64,000 bases of DNA from Euglena gracilis. Its lineage: Eukaryota; Euglenida; Euglenophyceae; Euglenales. Location: the NCBI GenBank assembly GCA_039621445.1, contig CP154956.1, positions 45,427,291-45,491,290 on the forward strand. The letters run 5' to 3'. Position numbers and translations under genes: made by a program. Positions 41,387 to 55,431 of this stretch are shown here, piece after piece. Positions within the stretch are counted from its first letter, which is position 1. Every line of letters begins with the position of its first letter. The notes beneath the pieces are model-generated. The model saw only the letters and a program-made list of their open reading frames with translations. It ran no database searches and was not told the DNA's origin.

Positions 41387-44300
41387 CTGCACTCCCAGTG
41401 GGCGTTGCTGTCGGGCCTCAGCCCCCAGGGCGATCCTTAAGGGGAAAAAATCACTTCCCGGGTCGACTTCGGGGGGGGGGTCATTTCTGGCATCCTTCTA
41501 CCATCGCCCATCCACCAAAAAACTTCGAAAAATGCGTTTTTCAATTTTCGATTGTTGGCCCCGTGCCGCAGTACGGTCCCTAACTAAAAAAAAAGGATCC
41601 TGTCCCAATACACTTCAACCGAAAAAGAAGGACCCACCACAGATATTCACCAATTTTGGGGAAACGGGGATTTTGGACGAGGAAAATTTTTGAAGAATAT
41701 TTTGAAAAATGAACCCCAAACACATGATTTTTTGATGGAAAACCACATTTTTCCCCCAAAAAATCTCCATATTTTTAGGGTTAAAAAATGTTAGTTTTAG
41801 GAGGGGGTCAAAAAAATGCAGGTCAAAAAAATGGGACCAAATTTTGGAACATTCAAATTTTACTGAGAATTTTTCTCTTTGGAAATTTTTCGGATTTTCA
41901 ATGGCTTTTTTTGCTTCAAAAACCTTTCAAAATCAAAATTTTGAGAAATGTTGAATTTTTGGAAGGTGTGAAAAAAATGGGGTTTGGGGGTTTTGGGGGG
42001 GACCCCCCATACGGGTCCCAAAATAGGTCAAAAATACACCCGGCGCTGAAGGTGCCGTGAAAAATTCTCGGGGGAAAAATTTCCCAAAAAAAATGCACAA
42101 ATCCAGCTGGTAGCCTTCCGGAAAACTGTCTCCAGTCAACGTGACTTGGAGGCAGGCCCCGAGGAGGACAGGCCAGCGAGTACGGGATCAGAGGACAATG
42201 GGGGGGGGATATAGCATTTTCGGCCCACTTGCTGCCAAAAATTTTTTCCACATATTTGTCCGCAATCCTTTTCAACTCGGGAAATATGTAGCGCAGTTGG
42301 CACCAAAAATTGGTGCTCCCGGAAATACGGGAAGAGGTGGTGGGGGGCGGTCCTTAAGGGGGCGATCCTTAACTAAAAAAAAAAATCCCGTCCCTGTGGA
42401 CCGCCCTGCTGCCCCCGGAGCCCCCTCCTCGACGCCTCTCTCCCACCGCCCCCCGCTGGGGCCCGGGTGCCCCCGCTGCAGCACGTTTTCCCAGGAGTAG
42501 AGGTCACCGAGGCCCTGGCTCGCCCCCGGGGCGTGGCGGTCAGGCCCATATGTCATGGGGGGAGACTTGAATGGCGGGCACTGCCGGGACCCTCAGACAT
42601 CCGCTGCGGGGGTCGCCTCCCGGGGATGGGCAGACGCCGAGGCCGTTCCGGGACCCACGGTCCACCGTCCGGCCTCGCCAGGCCCCGGCCAACAGGTAGG
42701 CGGCGTAGTCGTCGGCGGTGGGGCCGGGGATGGGCTCGCAGGCCACGGCGGGCTGGCTGGTGTGCCACGCCCGCCACGCCGCGCAGAAGTTGTCGCGCTG
42801 GGCGGTGCGGAGCACGAGCTGGCTTGGCCCCACGGCGGTGGTGGCGGCGGTTTGCGGCCGAATTGGCCTGGGGGCCACACAGCATGTGCTCGCCAGTGGG
42901 TGGTTGACCACTCTCAAGACAATGAGAGAGCTGTTCAGCGGAGCTGCCACATGTGGGAGGTGTACTGAGCTCCGGAAGGAATGCCACTGTGTTTCAAATG
43001 GTGGATGGGCGCGATCAATGGCCACGCACACTACAACAGCCTCCGTGGAGGGGCTGCCGTTTCCAGGGTGGGCCGGAGCAGAGTTGCGGTGTGAAACAGC
43101 CATCACCGCCCTGCACATATCAACGTGGCCCGTCGGCGCACCGCCAACCGCCATCGGATTTGACCACACCAGTCCTGGGGGGGGGGGGCAAAGAGGGCAC
43201 GACATCTACGGAAAAAAAAAAGAAAGAACAAAGGAAGGAACAAAGCAAAGGACATTGGGGCATAGGGCGTTCGCCGTTGCCGTTGCATAGGGCGTTCGCC
43301 GTTGCCGTTGGTGGTTGTTCATGGCCCGAGAAGTTCTTAGCCCGGCCCGTAGTGTAGACACACACATCGGAATCCTGACCAGGGATCCTTGTCGATGCTG
43401 GGCTGACTGCGTCCCACTTTCCTTGCCTCTCATGGTGATTGACGGACAACCTGAAAAATATTTTCCCCCCAAAATGTGCTCATCAATGCAGTCAGCTCCC
43501 GTGGGAGAGGGGTCTTGGGCGGACTGAGAGGTCAAAACAAAAAAAAAAACTATTTTCCCCGAAAAACATCTCTGGTCGAGACAGTAGGAACTGCCAGCTG
43601 GGGTAAAAGACGCGACCGGCAGCGACTGGTTGAGGGTCCATGACAGAGGCCCACCGTGAGTTGCACCGCTGCCGGTGGCGAATTTCCCAAAAAAAGGAGG
43701 ACCGTGGGCATTCAAAAACGCAACAAACAAAACACAACGGTTTAGGAAACCACGGCTTCCCTACCCCCTTGGCCAGAGGGGGAGAAATGCCAGGCTACAC
43801 CAACAAAACAGAAAACATGGGGAAATGGGATAAGGGCGTTCGGGGGTAGGGGTTGGGGCCCGGGTTGTTTGGATCTGGATGGCTTGTGGAAAAAACCCCA
43901 GCTGAGTGGGGGGGAAAAGGACGTTTGGCCGACGTTGGGGCGGTACCCACACTGGTCAGGTCATCGTGGGCCCCAGGCTGGAGCCAGAAGGAAAAGACAC
44001 CAGAACACCGCAAGTGGAAGTTCCCCCCAGCCAGAGGGGGGAAAACCTCAAAGCGACATGTTGCAACTTTCCCTAAACTGTCCGGCCGCAGGTTGATTTC
44101 AGTCCACCCCGGGCTGCGCCTGGGAAGCCTCCGGACACACGGAGGTCCACACGATGTCGGAAGTCGAAGAAAAAGTAGGTGTACAGGAACCAGGGGGTGT
44201 CGATTGGCGCGGTGCACCAATCAAACCAGACGCTGTCGTTCCGAGCCACCTGAGACGTGAATGGGGACAACCAAAGACTAGCTCCACTTCGGAAACACAA

Positions 44301-47300
44301 ACACAGCAATTTACTTATAGCTAACCTCAAAAATTTCCGCCCCCCCCCCCTCCAGCCAGGAACCTTTCGCCACCCAACCCCACCACTTTTGCCAGTCTCC
44401 CGAAAGTTTTTTTGCCCCAATTCCATACATTTTCCTACCTTGACCTGGTTTACTTTGCCCCTGACCCTCGTATTTTTCGCCACATCTGGCTGTTACTCCC
44501 AGGACCCTTGGCACTTGAAAATGGGCACATTAAAGGACTGGTGCTGCAAAGGCATCAAACGTGAATGGAAAGGGCATGGAGCATGTGCAAAAATCTGCAA
44601 ATATGTGAACAAAAAAATATGCAAAAAAAATACGCTTGCATGTGCACTTTTCTTGAGACCATTTTGAAGACTTGGAAAATTTTCAGGAAGTGCCTGGGAC
44701 ATTTGAGACATTTTTTTGGCCAGTTTGGGCCAAAAATGACCAAAAGGTTCAAAAAATGGCTCAAAATGACCTAAACTTGCCAAAAAAAAAGGAAAAAAAA
44801 GTTGGCACAAATGGCCAAAGTCCACAGCACTCCCGCCCACACTTTTTTGCGGGGGGGGGGGTCCTGGGGGACCCACTCACTTTTCCCCGAAAATGGACAA
44901 AAAAATCGTGAAAAAAATGCTAAAAAAATAGCACCCTTTCAAAAGATTTCGGCCGAAAAAATCCCATGCCCACCTCAACACTATCTGGGGGGAGGGACAC
45001 TATCAGGGGGGGGGGGGGCAATAAAATTACTTTAGGACCGGCTGGCCGGGTCCAGGCACCTATGGTCACTTCCCATTTTGGTGCTCTGGTCGGCCCTGGT
45101 CGGCCCTGGTCGGCCCTGGTCGGCCCTGGTCGGCCCTGGTCGGCCCTGGTCGGCAAATAGTCGGCCATAGGTGGGGGTATCCGTCACAGAAAAAAAGATT
45201 GTGAAAAATAACCCAAAATTACCAAAAGAGCACAAAATGGCCAAAATGCCATAAAATATGCTCATATTGACCCAAATTAGCCCAATATTTGCCAAATCAG
45301 TGACTGCGGTCGGCTGAAAATGGTTAAAAATGGCCAAAAGTGGGCAAAGGCCAAAGAAAAGCTGTTTTGGCCACTGTTTTTGCAAATCCAGAAGCTGCAC
45401 CTGGCGCAAAATGCTCAAAAATGGTCAAATTGGACCAAAAAGAGACCAAAAAAAAGGGCAAAATAACAAAAAAAGGCCGAAAATGGCTTTAAATGGTCAA
45501 AAATGGCCCAAGAGCAGGACAAAATGGCCCAAAATTACAAGAAGTGCGCAAAAAATGGCCAAAAATGGTCAAAATAGGTCAAAATTGGTGAATTATGGTG
45601 ACAAATGGGCCAATAGGGGACAAAAGCGACCTAAAATGGCCAAAAGCGACCAAAAGCAGCCAAAAGTGACAACATGAGCCAGATGAGCCAGAAAAATCTC
45701 AAAATCTGGGATAAAAATGAGCCTAATTCCTCATTCTCACTGAAAAATTGACATCAATTAGAAAAAAGTTGCGCGGTCGGGTGCGTTCGGGTGCGTTCGG
45801 CTGCGGTCGGCTGCGGTAACCCGCGGTCGATGCTGCCGGGCCAGCATCGCCCTGCATCGCCCAGCATCGCCCAGCATCATCAGAGGTGCTTGGTCCAGAG
45901 GGAAAGCTGCTGAATTCCTTCATCCATTCCCCTTCCGTCGGCCAACCACATGCAAGTCGGCCCTGGTCGGCCCTGGTCGGCCCTGGTCGGCCCTGGTCGG
46001 CCCTGGTCGGAACCCCCACCTACGGGGGTCCTGAAACTCATAGTCGGCCCTGGTCGGCCCTGGTCGGCCCTGGTCGGCCCTGGTCGGCCATAGGTGCCTG
46101 GCCGGGTCTCGAGACAGGGGTTAAGGGATACTATGGGGAGGGGGACACTACGGGGGCTAGGCGTGCCACTCGGGGGGGGGGGGGGCTGGGCCCCCTTGCG
46201 AGGCTGCTCATGCCAGGCTTTTGCTTAAGGACCCCGGGGGGGGGGGTACTGGCTAGCCAATCGGCTAAACACTGGAAAAAGTGGACTAGCTAGCCCCCCC
46301 CCCCGGGGGGGGGGAGGGTCCGGGGGTCCCCTGGACTGGAAAAAAAAATTTCCTCCGGCGCTGTGCGCCGGAGGAAAAATGAGGTTTTTAACAGGTTTTT
46401 GGCTGATTTTGTTCCAAGAATTCCCAAAAATGGCCAAAAACGGGCATTTTTGGCCATTTTTGGGGGTCCCAAAAAAATTTTCCTGCGCTTCGCGCCGGTC
46501 ACTGAAAAAAAATTTCCACTAGCTAGCCCTGCTAGCAGACCCCCCCGGGGGGGGGGGGGTCTGCTAGAAAACCCACTAGCCAAATTTGGACTAGCTGCAG
46601 TCCAGCCCCCCCCCCCCCGGGGGGGCCTGCAATCCCTTAAGCAAAAGCCTGGCTCATGCAGCCGCTCGCCCAGGCATTTGCTTAAGGACCCCGGGGGGGG
46701 CGGGTACTGACTCCCCAATCGGATAGACACTGGAAAAAATGGACTAGCTACACCCCCCCGGGGGGGGGGGGGGGTCCGGGGGTCCCCAGGACTGGAAAAA
46801 TTTTTTTCCCCCGGCGCTGTGCGCCGGAGGAAAAATGAGGTTTTTAATAGGTTTTTGGCTGATTTTGTTCCAAAAATTCCCAAAAATGGCCAAAAACGGG
46901 CATTTTGGGCCATTTTTGGGGGTCCCAAAAAAAATTTTCGGCGCTTCGCGCCGGTCACTGGGAAAAATTTTTCCACAAGCTAGCCCTGCTAGCAGACCCC
47001 CCCCCGGGGGGGGTCTGCTAGAAATCCCACTAGCCAAATTTAGTCTATCTGCAGTCCAGCCCCCCCCCGGGGGGGGGGGGTACTGCAATCCATTAAGCAA
47101 ATGCCTGCGCTCGCCCCCCCCCGACCCCTCCCTCCACTGTGTCTAGCCTCCCCAAGAAAAAAAATTGGGGAAAATAAAGACTTTTTTGAGCCCAAAAAAT
47201 GGCCAAAAATGACGATTTTCGGACATGGCAAATTTGGGGCCGCGCGCTCTGCACGCGGCCCAAAAAGCATTTTATAAATCAAAAATGGCCAAAAAAAATG

Positions 47301-50300
47301 CCAAAATGACCACTTTTTGGACCCGAAAAAAAAATCATCAATTTTAGGCCACGCGGGGGGGAGGGTGTTCCAAGGGCCCCCCCGCGGCCACTCGCCCCCC
47401 CCCTCAGCCCCCCCTCCCCGCTGCGCCGAACCTCCTATCGAGCGGGGGGCATGGTACACCCCCCTGGGGGACCCCCCCAGGCTTGTGCTTACCGACCGGG
47501 GGGGGGGGGGTGCTATAGGGTGCCTGCCCCTAGCAGGCACACCCCCGGGGGGTGAGGGGTCTGGGGGGGGGGGAACCCAGAAAATTTTCATTGAAAATGG
47601 CCTTCTGGGCCCCTGGTGCCGGGGGTCAGAGGGGGTGCCTGCTATGGGCAGGCACCGCCAAAAATCCGGGGTCGGATGGGGTGCTATGGGGTGCCTGCCC
47701 CTAGCACCCCCCCCCTGCCCGTAGGGGGGGCACCCGACTAAGCACAAGCCTGGCCCCCCGGGGGGGGGGGGCGGCGGATCTCCCCAAACCACCCCCTCCC
47801 CCCCGGGGGGGTCCAAGGCTAAAAAAGCCCTGGAATTCAGCAAATTGTAATACCCTCTCAACCTGCCTCTGGCTCTGGAACCAGAAGCATTTTCACTGGA
47901 CATCCTGGCTGGAAAAGGAAAGAGAAAACAAGGGAATTTTTTTTTTCAGAGTGGCGGAAATTAACCCGGCAGGGGCGAAAATGACGAGACTTTGGGGCAA
48001 AAAAAAAACGGAATAGGAGCGGAAATGATTGCATGAGGGGAAGAAATATTTCGACGGGGGCGGCGAAAATTCCGGGGATAGGCGGCGAAAATATTTGGGT
48101 TCGGGGCAAAATATACCCAAGGTTTTGCTATAAATGTGCAAAATTGGAGGAGCATCTTTGTCCCCGCACTCATCGAAGTCAGACTCCTATCCACATGAAA
48201 TTTCACCATGATGCTTCTCTGCAAGATCTTCCTTTAGGAACTCAATTCTCCAAAAAAGGCGAAGCAAAGAAAGCAAATACAAAAAGGAAGTGAAAAGCCA
48301 AAAAGGGAAGTTCGATTTCATGCAATTTTGGCGGTCTGGGTGGGAACAAAAAAAGCCAATGACAAAGAACCAGGCTTCTTTTTAAGACCCCCAGGGGGGG
48401 GAGGGGGGGGTCCCCCCACCCACCCAGGGTGGCGCGGACCCCCCCCCGGGGGGGGGGGGGGGGGGGGGGGGGACCCCCCCAAAAACCGGGCCCGTTAAAG
48501 GCAATTTTCAAAAATTTTCGGCGCTTCGCGCCGAAAAGGTATACCCAGCTCCCCCGGCGTGGGACCCCCCCCGGGAGGGTTACGCTAGGAGGATGCTCCG
48601 TAGGAGGATGCTCATGAGCATCCTTGAGTGTCGCTAGAGGATGCTCATGAGCATCCTCGAGCGTCACTCGAGGATGCTCAAAGGATGCTCATGAGCATCC
48701 TCGAGCGTCACTCGAGTATGTTCATGAGCATCCTTGTGCAAACTCAAGAATGCTAATTAGCATCCTCGAGTGTGCTCAAGGATGCTCATGAGCATCCTCG
48801 AGTGCCGCTCGAGGATGGTCATGAGCATCCTCGAGTGTGCTCAAGGATGCTCATGAGCATCCTCGAGTGCCGCTCGAGGATGCTCATGAGCATCCTCGAG
48901 TGCCTTCGGAGGTCGTTGGTGGTCGCTCAAGGATGCTCATGAGCATCCTCGAGTGACACTCGAGGATGCTCATGAGCATCCTCGAGTGTTCTAGGAGGTC
49001 GTTCGAGGTCGCTCAAGGATGCTCATGAGCATCCTCGAGTGTCGCTTGAGGATGCTCATGAGCATCCTCGAGCGACGCTCGAGGATGCTCACGAGCATCC
49101 TCCTTGTGTTTCCAAATCGTTTTGGAGGGCAAATTCCTTGTGTTTCCAAATCGTTTTGGGGGGCAAATCCCTTCTGTTGCTCAACTGTTCGAGGGCCCCA
49201 AAATAACAAAATCCCTTGTGTTTCCAAGTCGTTTTGGGGGGAAATCCCTTGTGTTTCCAAGTCGTTCTGAGGGGCAAATCCCTTCTGTTGCTCAACTGTT
49301 CAAGGGCCCCAAAATAACAAAATCCCTTGTGCTTCCAAGTCGTTTTGGGGGGGAAATCCCTTGTGTTTCCAAGTCGTTCTGAGGGGCAAAACCCTTCTGT
49401 TGCTCAACTGTTCGAGGGCCCCAAAATAACAAAATCCCTTGTGCTTCCAAGTCGTTTTGGGGGGGAAATCCCTTGTGTTTCCAAGTCGTTCTGAGGGGCA
49501 AAACCCTTCTGTTGTTCAACTGTTCGAGGGCACCAAAATAACAAAATCCCTTGTGTTTCCAAGTCGTTTTGGGGGGCAAATTCCTTGTGTTTCCAAATCG
49601 TTTTGGGGGGGGCAAATCCCTTCTGTTGCTCAACTGTTCGAGGGCCCCAAAATAACAAAATCCCTTGTGTTTCCAAGTCGTTTTGGGGGGAAATCCCTTG
49701 TGTCTCAAAATCGTTCTGGGGGGCAAATCCCTTGTGTTTCCAAGTCGTTTTGGGGGCAAATCCGTTGTGTTTCCAAGTCGTTCTGAGGGGCAAACCCCTT
49801 GTGTTTCCAAGTCGTTTTGGGGGGCAAATCCCTTCTGTTGCTCAACTGTTCAAGGGCCCCAAAATAACAAAATCCCTTGTGTTTCCAAGTCGTTTTGGGG
49901 GCAAATCCCTTGTGTCTCCAAATCGTTCTGAGGGGCAAATCCCTTTTGTTATTCAACTGCTCGAGGGTCCCAAAATAACAAAACCCCTTGTGTCTCCAAG
50001 TCGTTTTGGGAGGCAAATCCCTTTTGTTTCCAAGCCGTTTTGGGGGGCAAACCGCTTGTGTTTCCAAATCGTTTTGGGGGGCAAATCCCTTCTGTTGCTC
50101 AACTGTTCGAGGGCCCCAAAATCCCTTGGGAAGACATGTGTTTCTTTTTGTGGTCCCGTGATACATGCAAGCATGACAGTAGGAGGATGCTCGAGATATC
50201 GCTCAAGGTCGCTCAAGGATGCTCATGAGCATCCTCGAGTGCCGCTCGAGGATGCTCATGAGCATCCTCGAGTGTTGTCGGAGGTCGTTCGAGGTCGCTC

Positions 50301-53300
50301 AAGGATGCTCATGAGCATCCTCGAGTGTCGCTCGAGGATGCTCATGAGCATCCTTGAGCGACGCTCGAGGATGCTCATGAGCATCCTTGAGCATGCTCAA
50401 GGATGCTCATGAGCATCCTCGAGTGTGCTCAAGGATGCTCATGAGCATCCTCGAGTGACGCTCGAGGATGCTCGCTAAGCCCCCCCCCTCTCGAGGGGGG
50501 GGGGCTTAAAAACGCTCAAGGATGCTCAAGCTTGAGCGCTTGAGCATCCTCCTACCGTAACCCCCCCGGACCCACCCACCCACCCCCCGGGGGGGGGGGT
50601 CGGGTGACTTAAAAAGAAGCCTGCAAAGAACATTTCAGTTCTAAAACGTGTGATTTGTTTGTCCGCCTGGCCCGGATTTAAAACCACACGGCTGAAGTGT
50701 AGACCTCCCCTTTGAAGCACCCTGGCAGGAAGTTGCCGCACAGGGCCATGTTAAACAACTCAGCACACAAGATGCAGGCACAGCCCAGGAGACATACACC
50801 CTGCTCTGCGGCATCCACCTGTGCAATGAGATGCCTCTGAAATCATTGACAAAAGGCCAGCAGTGCGCCATCGGGGTTGCCCTGCCACAATGCTGTGCTG
50901 GCACTGGATTCAGGAGTGGGAGACACAGCTCCCCACAAAGAGAATGCGCACATGCGCCCTCACGAAATGCGCAGGTGCGCACTCTTGTGGATGCCCAGCG
51001 CTGCTCCCCTCCTGCTCTCCTGCAGAAGGAATCACAGCCAGCCAGCGAAGGAATGGCCTCAAGAGTGCGCTCGTGCGCATTCTTCTGCCTCATGCAACCT
51101 CGGAAAGGAGCCATTTTATATCGTTTGTGAGGGCTTTACTATAACCGTACAGACAACAATGCCCCCTTCCCACAACCACTCCCGGGAGCCATAAATACTG
51201 TCCAAAAGCCTCAGGAAAAGGCCGGGATGGAGTGGGGGGATGAATGCGCACCTGCGCATTCACTGGGCTCCACAAAACAGGGGGGCCCCGGCCAGTACAA
51301 TGGCTTCGCCTGACCAGGGTTCATCCCTGTGAAACAGCGTTTCGTGTCGCACCCACTTCGGCAGACGAGGTTCTTCCCCTGGTCGGCGGAGGTCTAAACC
51401 GTCATTTCCAAAACCAAAAAAGTCGGGTTAACCAGAAAAAACCCACCCGGGGGGGGGGGGTCGAAGGTGGTGGTACTCATTTTGGTACCACGGGTTTCAG
51501 CTAATGGGTGCGCCGCCCCGTGAAGTGATGACACCACAGTTGTTCAAAAAAAATGTGCAGGTGAGCAAAAAAAAACACCAAAAGTGAAAAGTGCATTCCT
51601 GGCCGTCTGAGTCATACCCGCCCCCCCCCCCCCGGGCAATTGTCACGCGACAAATCGGGCAGCACGGAGGGGGGTGACAATTTCCCGGGGTGACAATTTG
51701 GCCGGCACAGAGGGGGGTGACAATTGCCCGGGGGCGTCAATTGCCCGGGGGCGTCAATTGCCCGGGGGCGTCAATTGCCCGGGGGGGGGAGACATCCACA
51801 AAAAGAATAGACTACCTCTGGTTCTCATTTTTGGCACCTTTGGCCGGACACTTGTCTGATGTGGGTGCCCTCGAACGCCAGGGCAGGCAGCCCCCTGCCA
51901 GGCAGACTTGGTGTCACCATTGCCTTCTCACCAACGATACACATGACCAGCAAACTCATTCCATTATTTGTTTGGATAAATACTGGGGAGGGGTTCAACT
52001 ACGGTACTGTTCTCGTATTATTGGACGGTCGGGGCCACAAATACTCCGCCACACTTCTGCATGCAGACAGGTTGCAACTAACAATAAAGTGCTCGTCACA
52101 GGCACCGCACCTGCTGAAACACCACATCCTCCGACCCCATGTCCCCCGTCGTCTGCTTCACATACGGCGCGGCGCTGACGTTGGCGGGGGGCCGCACCAC
52201 GACCACCCGGCGGAACGGGTGGCGGCCCCGCAGGAGGGCCGCCTCGAACGTCTCCAGCTCCGACGGCGGCAGGGACGGCTGGAGGTTCAGGCTGAAGCCT
52301 GCCTTTCGCACTGCACATAACACTCAGTCTTATTGTTTGTGATGAGGGGGTTCGGCCTTGTGCCGCCGTTGGCACCGCAGCTGGCCCTGGCTCAGGCTGG
52401 CTCCTCCGCGTCCCAGCGCCCGAAGTCAGAGACAAGCAAAGTGATGGGCTGTGTTGTTGTGTTGGTGCAGGGCCTGGAGTGCGCCAGGGTTGTCCGTTTT
52501 GGGGGAAAGAAACTTCCCATTCTGGCACATTCAATAAAGAATCCGTGGGCCGGAAAATGGAGGTATTCTCGCAAAAACGGGCCGACTTAGGGGGGCGGGG
52601 GGTGACGTCCGGCCTCCTTGGGCCATCGCCCATCCCCCCCAAAACGTCAAAAAAATGCGTTTTTTTTACTTTAAAATTTGACCACGTTGCAGCCCCAGGG
52701 TGGCCTTTGGCCGTCCCTTAGGGCAGACCTCAACGGGCAGTCCTTAAGGGGAAAAAAGAGCGTCCTGTCCCTTGTGGACCGCCCTGACGTGCGCATGTGT
52801 GTGCGCGTGCGTTCATGTGCGCGCGCGCGTGTGTGTGCGTGTTCATAGAATGGAAATGCACACCCCGCTCATCCCCAATTGCAGGTGGCGGTCCACTACA
52901 AGCGTTTTAATTTAGGGGGGTTCCAAGTGCACCTTCAATTCAAACTAGAGTTTAAAAAAAAGCTGGGGAACCAAAATTGAAGTTCATGCCCAGCGTCAGA
53001 GGTGGCAGTACGAGGCCTTGGCCCCAGGGGGTGTAGAGCCAGCCGCCGTGGACCAATGCCTCGTCGGCAAAGTAGTCGTCCAGCATCGGCGTGTGCGCAT
53101 AGTTGCCGATGACGGCGGAGTCTCCCGCGTGGGGGCGGGGCCGCGTCCCGGAGGCAGGCAAGCAGAAAGCTTTCTCACACCCCTGGTTTTCTGGTTGAAC
53201 TGAGCACGTTGAGAAATTGGCATGTTGAGACATAATTGTGCCAGCACGCGAATGACGCCAACACAGAAACACAACACAAATGGTAGGTTTTCATGTAGCC

Positions 53301-55342
53301 TCGCAGTCGCAGCAGGTCAGACAAAGAAGGCGAGGACAGTGTTCCCAATACTGCGTCAGGTGTAGAAAGAAAAGTGAGCCAGCACCTTGGGACGCGGAGA
53401 GATGAGGCCCCAGGCACCACCCCAACTGGTCTGGTGGCAGGGTACTGTTGAGGTACACCTCCGCCCCGAAGACGTCGAACGCGTTTAGGGTGGTTCGGGC
53501 CTCTACGGCAGTCCGAAGGGTCGCACCTGGACTGGGGCTTGCCTACGTGTGTAGGAGGGAGGGAGCAGAGCGTCCTTCACTCTCGTTCAGCCACAATAAA
53601 CCTAACCGAGCTCCAACGACGAGGAAGGAAGGTTCCGCAAACATCAAGCTCCAAAAAAGGCGGAAGTCATGGAATGACGAGTACTTGTCAGATGAACATT
53701 TCCATTAGAATAGGGGGGGGGGATAATGTGCAGCTTCAAAAAAAAGACAGAAAACCTTAAACAAGGGCAAAACACACAAATCTGTGTGCATTTTGGGGTC
53801 TGGTATCAGAAAATCACCCCCAAAAACATGGTTTTCATGATTACAGGAGCATCATAAAAATAATGCAACTTGTTGAGCAAAAAAAAATGAAAAAAAGACA
53901 ACAAATAAACAACACTCTGGTCAAGGAAGAAATCTGGTCCAATTTTTTCAATCCTTCTCAATCAAAATTTCCCTCCAGAAATCGAAAAAACCACAGGGCA
54001 GTTGGAATAATGACGGATGGATGTGTCGCGGTTTTAAACGCAGGAGTCGGCAAACACAATAACCCTGCAGCACCAGTCCACCTGCCACTACCTGTTGTAG
54101 GAGCGGATTGCTTTGGTTGTACACTGCGTTGCCATTGATGTGGTGCCGGATAGCAACCACAGAGCTCTGCCGGCCCAAAGACAAACACCAACGCATCAAG
54201 AACGTTGGAAGGAAAATGCAACCCAGTGAGGCTCCGTTGGGTCTAAAAAATAGGTTGGGTCGCATGGGATTGCTTGCTTTGGCCTGGGCGTCACCCGCAA
54301 TGTCCAGCAGATCCAAAGCTGCCTTGTCATGTGACTCTTCCTGTCTTCCTTTTCTCAGGCGGTCGACTTCGCACTTAAGACCGAGAAGTGGACTTAGCTT
54401 GCACATTTGCACAAAGAAAGGCTAAGAAGTAGGCAGCCTAAGTTTTGGTCCAGGCTGTGTGATTATGGGATCCCATCCACCGATGGGCACGGCACACAGG
54501 AACTCCTGTCAAGCCCCACGGGTCTGTGGCGGGAGGTCTGGCCGGGAGGCATGGGGAACTTGTCCCACTGGTCCCCGCGGTAGAAGCTGCCCAGCACGGC
54601 GAAGGGGGCCCGGGCGGTGACCTCCTGGAGGAGGTCCGGCAGCCAGTTGGCCCGCCGGGGGGTGGTGTCCATCTCCATCAGGAACCACGCGTCGGCCGTG
54701 TCCCCACCCCTGGCTTGGGGGGGTTCATTTTTTTTCTTCCGTGCGTGCGTGTTAAAGAGGCAGTGCCCCTCAGGAAGTTGTCACCGGCCAAGCTAGTACA
54801 AGGCAAGGTGACAATTTACCAGAGGGGCTTTATCTGCAGTGGACAACGTGAAGAATCGGTCCATACAAGTTGGGGGGGGTATGAGTGGTGGGTAGGCATT
54901 AATTTTTGAGGTGCCTTACCAAACCTTGAAAAAATCCTTAAATTTTAAATTTTGGGCAAAATACCTTAAAAACCCTTAAGAAACCTTGAAAGACCTTGAA
55001 AAAAGACCGTCCTGAATTTTTCAAATTTTGAGCGAAAAAGTTGCAAAATTTCGGCAAAAACAAGCCAACTCCAGGGGAAGAAATGATTTCTGGCATCGCT
55101 GGATCGCTTGTCTATCCACTCAAAACTCAAAAAAAGGGGTTTTCCAACTTTTTGATTTTCAACCTGGACCGACGTTGGTTCGATGCCCAGATGGCTCTTT
55201 GGCCGCCCTTGGAAAATAGATGCCTTAAAAAAACTTCAAATTTCCAAAACTGCTTGAAAAACCTTAAAAAAGTGCCTTAAAGAACCTTAAAATTTCTTGA
55301 AAACTATCGCCTTAAAAAATGATGCCTGGTGGTGGGTGAAAG

Positions 55343-55431
<89 letters not shown>

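Larger units (their letters stand above)
48371..50623. mobile_element. Large hAT-like composite element, CAGGCTTCTTTTTAAG ends
   Basis: 16-bp inverted ends CAGGCTTCTTTTTAAG and CTTAAAAAGAAGCCTG and a perfect 8-bp duplication CAAAGAAC (48,363-48,370 and 50,624-50,631). From the left it contains poly(C/G) hairpins, the core TTTTCGGCGCTTCGCGCCGAAAA (48,512-48,534) and then, from 48,589 to 50,556, a relative of the composite satellite element at 25.3 kb. Either that second element inserted into a smaller CAGG element, or the hAT-like element captured it. No transposase. Confidence 0.92.

Noticed and set aside
49585-50412. A 275-codon plus-strand frame that looks like a repeat protein
   Set aside because: It is produced by the stop-free minisatellite and runs into the palindromic satellite; the minus strand is equally open and there is no codon bias.
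48600-50556. CRISPR-like array
   Set aside because: The units are palindromic satellites and minisatellites without unique spacers, in a eukaryotic context.
50700-50860. Minus-strand patch reading HLIAQVDAAEQGVCLLGCAC
   Set aside because: It has an acceptor-like TTTCAG, but exons 9 and 10 already join in phase across it, and the patch ends in a stop without a donor.
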